Below, in pieces: positions 60,734 to 64,000 of a stretch of 64,000 nucleotides of DNA. Made by a program: the position numbers and the translations under genes. The notes below the pieces were generated by a model, which saw nothing but the letters and a program-made list of their open reading frames with translations, was not told where the DNA came from and did not search any database. This DNA comes from Hymenoscyphus infarciens (lineage: Eukaryota > Ascomycota > Leotiomycetes > Helotiales > Helotiaceae): positions 62,001 through 126,000 of the forward strand of contig LLCB01000156.1 of assembly GCA_001414345.1 (NCBI GenBank), given 5' to 3'. Numbering within the stretch: position 1 is the first letter of the stretch; each line of letters starts with the position of its first letter.

Positions 60734-62602
60734 CTAACTATTACATATGTTTGAAAGCAAAAGGAGAAAATGAGATCCTATGTAAAGCCATAGTAACAAG
60801 AGCACCAGTATGACAGCTATGAGATACAACCATGCAATGAAGTGGAAGAGCACAAATTCAAACCAATTTGCACCATGATGGGAAATTCCAATTCTTCCAG
60901 CTATATCCGTAGACACTTGGGCGGAACTTGTCGATGCTGCGGGTTGTGAAGAGGAACTGAAATCAACAAACGTGGCGCTTGATATTGTAGTGGTGAGCGA
61001 GGAGGTAGGAGATGTAGATGGTATCGCTGTAATGGGCGGAATGGTTTGTGTTGTGGTTGGCGATGGGAGCCTTATTGACGAAGTTAGTTGAGGGAGGGAG
61101 GTTGCAGACGCTGGTGTAGGAAGCGAGATCGTTCTGCTGATTGAGGTGAACCACGCAGAGGTAGCGGAATTGGAAGTGGAAACAGTTAAGGTGGTCGTGC
61201 TTAGGTCTGCACAACGAATAGATGAATAAAATATTAATTATTCATCATAAATATTAAATAAATATATAGTATTCGAGCGATTATTCGAGCGATAAGAGCT
61301 TAAATGAATATATTACGAATAGTTTCTATTTATTAAGCTTAATATCCGCCCTCTAGGTCTTAGTATAGAGGGTTTATATAAGTTGAATTTTACTCTCTTT
61401 TTATATATATATTTAAACACAACTAAACTATAAACTCACTTACTTTTAATTATTATTAATAGTTTACTATCGTCTCTACTCTTTATCACTTATATCATGT
61501 GAAATAGAGTGTTATGTTAAAGGGTATCATATAACACCCCACTTTCTAAAGCATTATACACGTGACCTTTAAGCTAAGGTTTCAACTAAGGTTTCGACGT
61601 CGAAAGAGTCGAAAGGCTTTACTCTTTTCACCTTATTTAATAATTTATCCACTTTTTTAGCCCCCGGCGTAGCCTAATCGAGACGACGAAAGCAACTAAA
61701 GCGGATAATTTCAGGGGATTTTCATACATATTTAGATAAGTGGGAAACCATACCAAAAGGGTGGAGAATACAGAATATTCATAAATAAACGACTGCTATT
61801 TACACCCTAAACTCTCCTTATTCTTGAATAATTCGAAGGGTAATTTATCCGTGGAAAATCGTGAATATTCTGAATATATTCGTAGCTTTTATTCGTTGTG
61901 CAGACCTAGTCGTGCTATATATTTCCTGGAGGAGAACACATCAGTAATACCAGGTGTAGTGGTACCTGTTCATTTATAAGCGAACTAACTTCATGAATGA
62001 ACTTTCTCACTCAACCTACCAGGTTATTGTAGAATAATACCACCGCCAAACTATCAGCTCGGTAAGTGTGGAGGTAGTCACTAGCGGCCGAATACTGGTT
62101 GTAGCAGGTGCTGAAGAAGAAGTTCGTCCTACTCCTGTTGGTCCTGAACCAAATCTACAGTATATCCCATCACACGTATCTCCAATAGGGCAGGTACCGC
62201 CATCTGGACAACAGAACCTCCCAGCGCGAGCATAACCGCCATCTGGGCAGCAAGTTGTCCCTGGCGGTACACAATCTTCCGAACCACAGCATCGTTCGTC
62301 TGGGCGGCAGAATTCTCCACCAGTACCAGGACAGCAGACATAATTTGGCGCCGGAACACAGTGACCCTCACAGGTAGCTATATTTCATGTTAGTAACAAG
62401 TATAATTGTGATACAGTTCAAAGAACGTACCTGCACATTGACGAGGCTCGAGTTCGAAGGGTGAGGACAACAGTCTTCGGAATTGAAACTCTTGATCAGT
62501 TGTTGATAGTCTCCCAATTAGATGGAGGTCCATATCAGCGATAACCATTGACAAGAAGATCGGGCTGAGAGCACACATAAAACGGAACTTCTTCAGAGCC
62601 AT
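60734..62602 (-). CDS. Secreted cysteine-rich, single-pass membrane protein
   Basis: Not assigned to a named family. Model: exons 62602-62431, 62377-62020, an optional 15-nt exon 61965-61951, and 61199-60734; 1011 nt, 336 residues with the small exon, in frame with or without it. Residues 1-22 (MALKKFRFMCALSPIFLSMV) form a signal peptide. After a spacer comes a compact domain of 16 cysteines with four CC pairs (NYVCCPGTGG, ERCCGSEDC, GTTCCPDGG, GRFCCPDGGTC), faintly granulin-like in its CC spacing. A Ser/Thr/Pro-rich stalk follows, then one hydrophobic helix (about residues 300-325, FIAWLYLIAVILVLLLLWLY) near the C-terminus. Likely displayed at the plasma membrane or cell wall. Aromatic residues (VWRWYYSTITW) before the stalk resemble related fungal proteins. 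The last intron holds a transposable element. Confidence 0.75.
61202..61908. mobile_element. Non-autonomous hAT-like element, 707 bp
   Basis: A perfect 19-bp terminal inverted repeat, TAGGTCTGCACAACGAATA (61202-61220), is mirrored at 61890-61908. Direct 8-bp target duplications GTCGTGCT lie at 61194-61201 and 61909-61916. An 8-bp duplication with short inverted ends is the pattern of the hAT superfamily. The interior is AT-rich, has no open frame for a transposase, and contains several GAATATTC-like palindromes. It sits in the last intron of the cysteine-rich gene. Confidence 0.92.
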
Positions 62603-64000
62603 TGCAATGAACTGAAGGGTACTTCTGAGCGTATGAAACGAAGAGCGACAGTGAAAGTCAATCAGAGTCCTTAGAAACTGGTAATCTTCGGCCAGAGGAA
62701 CTGAAATGACCCACTCTATATAATATATCGCATATTATTGCTTCCATAATCAAAATAGGGATTTAGCCGACCATTAAAAATAATCCGAATGACATAAGTA
62801 AGCCAGGTGTGTAACTTTAACTCCAGCAACAGTGGGTGTAGGAATTCCGTACGCATAGGCCAGATTCTGCCAAGCTATAGTAAAATTACTACATTTTTAC
62901 TAACTTCTCCTACTAATTATAGAAGAACGCTCTATTAAATTTATATAAAACTAAGTATTAAGAGTAATATAACATCTTAATTAAACCTCCTTAGTTTTTA
63001 TTTAGGCTAGAGTAACTTAAAGTATATGCTATAATAATTTCTTAGAGACTTTATTAGTAAAATATTAGCCTTTAGAATTATATATATAGCCTAGGAATTA
63101 TAAATAAGTAGTTGGTTAGGGATTTGTTCTTCTTATAAAGTTCGACGTTTATAATTGTTATTATAATATGTTATACTATATATTTACTAAGTTATAACAT
63201 TGTAAAGAAGGCAACTTTTGGTGTGTTTTTGGCTAAATTTAGAGAGTGCGCACGGAGTAACTGCACCCCCTGATGCACCACTGCTAGTGAGGCTGAGCCT
63301 CTCTACCCCTCTTTTCTTGGGGTTGCACGAATAGGATTTTTTGTTAAATGAAAGCCAGTGATATCTCACGAGATATTGCACATCTAGCACCCTATTCGCT
63401 TATCTTGGCGGTTCAGCGACCGAGTTTAAAAGAGGAAATAACACGGAGTAATAGAGCTCCGAAAAGCTTCTCTACACTTGGCCCCTAAGATGATTCAATA
63501 AACAATGGCGAGACAATGAGATAGAGCCGAGTTTGACGTTTAAACTTTTAAAAATCAAGTAAAACACAGTCGCCACTCTTAGCCAAACAGCATTGGGTGA
63601 GCAGCCCGCTAATTGCACTTAATACAAATCTTTTTTCAGTATTCGAGTTGCTCTCGTTTCCCGAATAATAACCTGTGTTGTTTGAGTCTATTTATAAGAA
63701 TAAAAAATGGATTATCTCATATGATCTAAACCTTTTAGGGTTGTCACTTTTAGTATCCGAACCAGTTTTTCACAACCAAAGTCATTAAGCTGTATAAATA
63801 CAGTGCCTTTCTAGGCCTCTAGCAAACCTCTCTTTCTCCTGTCCCTTTACCTCACTCTCAGGCCTAAGCGAGTTCTAGGCTTAGTATTTAAACTATCCTC
63901 AGAACAACAGCATATTTCCTCCCTAGTTGTTCTATAGTATAAGTGATAATTAACATTCACCTACAGTAGGTACCTGTAAAGACACACTAGGTCTAAAGAA
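62603..64000. other. Promoter of the cysteine-rich gene, then degraded AT-rich DNA
   Basis: No gene. 62870-63180 is AT-rich and RIP-like. From 63190 composition returns to normal. A TATA-type TGTATAAATACAG lies at about 63791, followed by a CT-rich stretch; this could be a promoter or part of a long terminal repeat continuing beyond the window, but neither can be shown. Confidence 0.45.

Noticed and set aside
63190..64000. Long terminal repeat of a retrotransposon at the window end
   Set aside because: TATA-like and CT-rich parts are suggestive, but no second copy, target duplication or primer-binding site is visible in the window.

Overview
The window comes from a filamentous ascomycete (Pezizomycotina). 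Four things point there: genes with short (about 45-60 nt) GT-AG introns carrying CTAAC/CTGAC-type branch sites; fungus-specific genes (SHO1, RO10, ApsA/NUM1, a HET-domain gene, a DUF6914-type gene); a compact gene spacing; and long AT-rich blocks almost without CA/TG dinucleotides, the signature of repeat-induced point mutation (RIP). A member of the Leotiomycetes is my guess from the look of the proteins; this is an inference.

Layout. RIP-degraded AT-rich blocks lie at 1-2450, about 7900-12510 and about 37680-42430. They carry no intact genes and share recognisable sequence with one another, so they are decayed copies of the same repeat families. Between them are gene islands. Island 1 (4.2-5.3 kb) has the osmosensor SHO1 (-). 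Island 2 (12.5-37.1 kb) has dynactin subunit RO10 (-), a vacuolar-type amino acid transporter (+), mitochondrial ribosomal protein S16 (-), NAD(P)HX epimerase (+), an unrecognised 718-residue protein with an internal duplication (+), an alternating dimeric tandem repeat (24.0-24.5 kb), splicing factor Cwc24 (-), the nuclear-migration cortical anchor ApsA/Num1 (+), a frameshifted gene remnant (-), an intron-containing tRNA-Ala and remnants of a polytopic membrane protein family (+). Island 3 (42.4-64 kb) has an importin-7/8-type karyopherin (+), tRNA-Trp (-), an EutQ-like cupin (-), a DUF6914-like gene (+), a CSC1/RSN1 stress-gated channel-like protein (-), a short conserved protein (+), a HET-domain protein (-), and a secreted cysteine-rich membrane-anchored protein (-) that carries a 707-bp hAT-like element in its last intron.

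Most genes are unrelated housekeeping or cell-biology functions; I see no biosynthetic cluster. SHO1 and the CSC1-like channel both relate to osmotic/mechanical stress, and RO10 and ApsA both serve dynein/dynactin-dependent nuclear positioning, but there is no evidence that these pairs are linked functionally beyond being in one region. The exon boundaries given were worked out by eye from splice motifs, reading-phase agreement and family conservation; every multi-exon model below closes in frame.

The most notable items are: the hAT-like element whose 8-bp target duplication copies the splice acceptor AG; the duplicated 718-residue gene that keeps an intron at the same place and phase in both copies; the alternating two-monomer tandem repeat; a GC-AG intron in the epimerase gene; and a 22-bp perfect palindrome beside a decamer array upstream of the channel gene.
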